Shown here: positions 62,835 through 64,000 of the stretch, piece after piece
Numbering within the stretch: the first letter of the stretch is position 1
Layout: every line of letters starts with the position of its first letter
Origin: Bolinopsis microptera
Taxonomy: Eukaryota; Ctenophora; Tentaculata; Lobata; Bolinopsidae
Length of the DNA: 64,000 bases
Direction: 5' to 3'
Assembly: GCF_026151205.1 (NCBI RefSeq)
Contig: NC_087072.1
Coordinates: forward strand, 4,049,375-4,113,374
The notes under the pieces: generated by a model
The model's database searches: none
What the model saw: the letters and a program-made list of their open reading frames with translations, nothing else
Told to the model about the DNA's origin: nothing
Position numbers and translations under genes: made by a program

Positions 62835-64000
62835 ATCAATAATCAGGGAATATTACAAAATTATTAGAAGTTTTGATTTATCAAGTTTTTGAGCAACTAC
62901 AAAGTGATTTACCTAACCTTGTTCTTATTTTCATTTCAATATCATAGTCATACACGATTAATTATGTTTCATTTGAATGTAGTTATGGTTTAGAGAGTAA
63001 ACTTGCCGGTCCACTGTCCAGGATCAAATAACTGGATGTTTAGTCAAGGTGTTTGGATATAGGACACACATAACTACCGTCCCGGTAGTGGCGTAACGTT
63101 ATATATAGTTCCGTTCAGGCCCTTCACACTTTGTTTCTGTCTGGTTCTAATATACCGTTACAATAATAAATTTAATATAATATGTTGCCCGAGCCACTCC
63201 ACGCTGGGTGGCTACTAAACGTTTATAGACACGCGTTCATTGAAGTTTATGGATATTGGTAAATATTAGTGACCCTACTGAATGGCACGAAGATGTAAAA
63301 TGTGTAACACTATGAAATTATAGACAGTTTTTGGGTTTTTCCAAATAGTTGAACTGATTATTCTGATTTGCGACAAATGATATTGCACTGTTAGGATAAA
63401 CGACGTTTCAAAGTAACAACTTCTTATTCATGCTCAAATTATTTGTTATATAGTAGTGTTGAAAGTATAAAAAAACTATGAAATTATATAAACCCTCTAT
63501 GCCTAGGATAATCGTTTCATCCTTTAGATAAACTTTGTCGCATAACGTTATCTTTATCAGATGATAAGATATCGCTTAAATGCGGCCGGCAGTGAGTTGT
63601 AAATTTTGTCACACTATAAAAACGTGACAGAGTTTATATGGACCCCTTGTTGCCGTGTTTGACCAAATTTTCGAATTTCCAATTCATAGGATAGTTGCAA
63701 TTTGCATATGACTATTATTTACATATTTAGCGACTTTTTTCGTTAAATGGTAGCACCATGTAAAGTGTAAACTCCGTCACACATTTAAGAAATTTATACA
63801 AGAAATGTCGAATAGTCTAGCATTATTTTGTGAGCTTAATGTGTTTGGAATTGTTCACATATTTCATTGTTATAAGCAAATACAAATACAGAAGGCAGAA
63901 ATAGGTAAACTTTGTCACATACATTAGTATGATAACTCAACATGTGTGAATTTAAGTAAAAATTAATTATTATATGGCAGTGATATGTTAACATTGGCAA
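62835..64000. other. AT-rich region without a recognised gene
   Basis: I see no coding sequence, repeats or RNA gene to the right edge. Short direct motifs such as AAACTTTGTCGCATA and GTAAACT(C/T)CGTCACA recur loosely. Missing 5' exons of the ABCG gene were looked for here on the minus strand and not found. Confidence 0.5.

Overview
The window is nuclear DNA of an invertebrate animal. It is AT-rich, its genes are split by GT-AG introns, and it is full of transposon remains. The gene families seen (testican-type matrix protein, two-pore potassium channel, GAS2-type calponin-homology protein, ABCG transporter, tandem C2H2 zinc fingers) point to Metazoa. I cannot name the species or phylum; an early-branching animal would fit, but this is not proven. 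No tRNA, rRNA or CRISPR was seen.

Layout. 1-585: tail of a pogo-like transposon. 1618-2607 (+): orphan gene. 2800-5985 (-): complete 6-exon secreted SPARC/testican-like gene, convergent with the orphan. 9396-14025 (-): complete 7-exon two-pore K+ channel, with a mariner-type MITE in its last intron. 15.9-17.5 kb: decayed CR1/L2-like retrotransposon broken by a C-rich element with a 9-bp target duplication. 18-24 kb: MITEs and repeats. 25311-26152 (-): first two exons of an unrecognised gene embedded in two large minisatellites. 27694-28452: hAT remnant with a perfect 8-bp target duplication. 30214-30957 (+): orphan gene. 31885-48098 (+): a 15-exon gene with an N-terminal GAS2-like CH domain and a long charged tail. 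Its introns hold a three-level transposon nest (34.4-37.6 kb) and a 5.1-kb foldback element (39.5-44.6 kb). 48935-56898 (-): eight exons of the membrane half of an ABCG transporter, whose introns hold MITEs and a second retrotransposon. 57008-57545: a small relative of the foldback element. 58102-59379 (+): C2H2 zinc-finger gene, broken at its 3' end by a MULE with an internally deleted transposase. 61.7-64 kb: hairpin-rich mobile elements and empty AT-rich DNA.

The gene models were joined by hand. Every junction listed uses GT-AG, and reading phase is preserved across each one. The one exception is a single-base frame break in exon 6 of the GAS2-like gene. Nothing suggests that the genes form a pathway together; this is ordinary animal gene neighbourhood. 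The most distinctive signals are (1) minisatellites that start exactly at splice junctions in several genes, one of which repeats a 24-nt exon-like cassette about 18 times; (2) a foldback transposon family with 10-bp-unit arms and 8-bp target duplications; and (3) a duplicated module of about 60 residues in the GAS2-like protein that I do not recognise.
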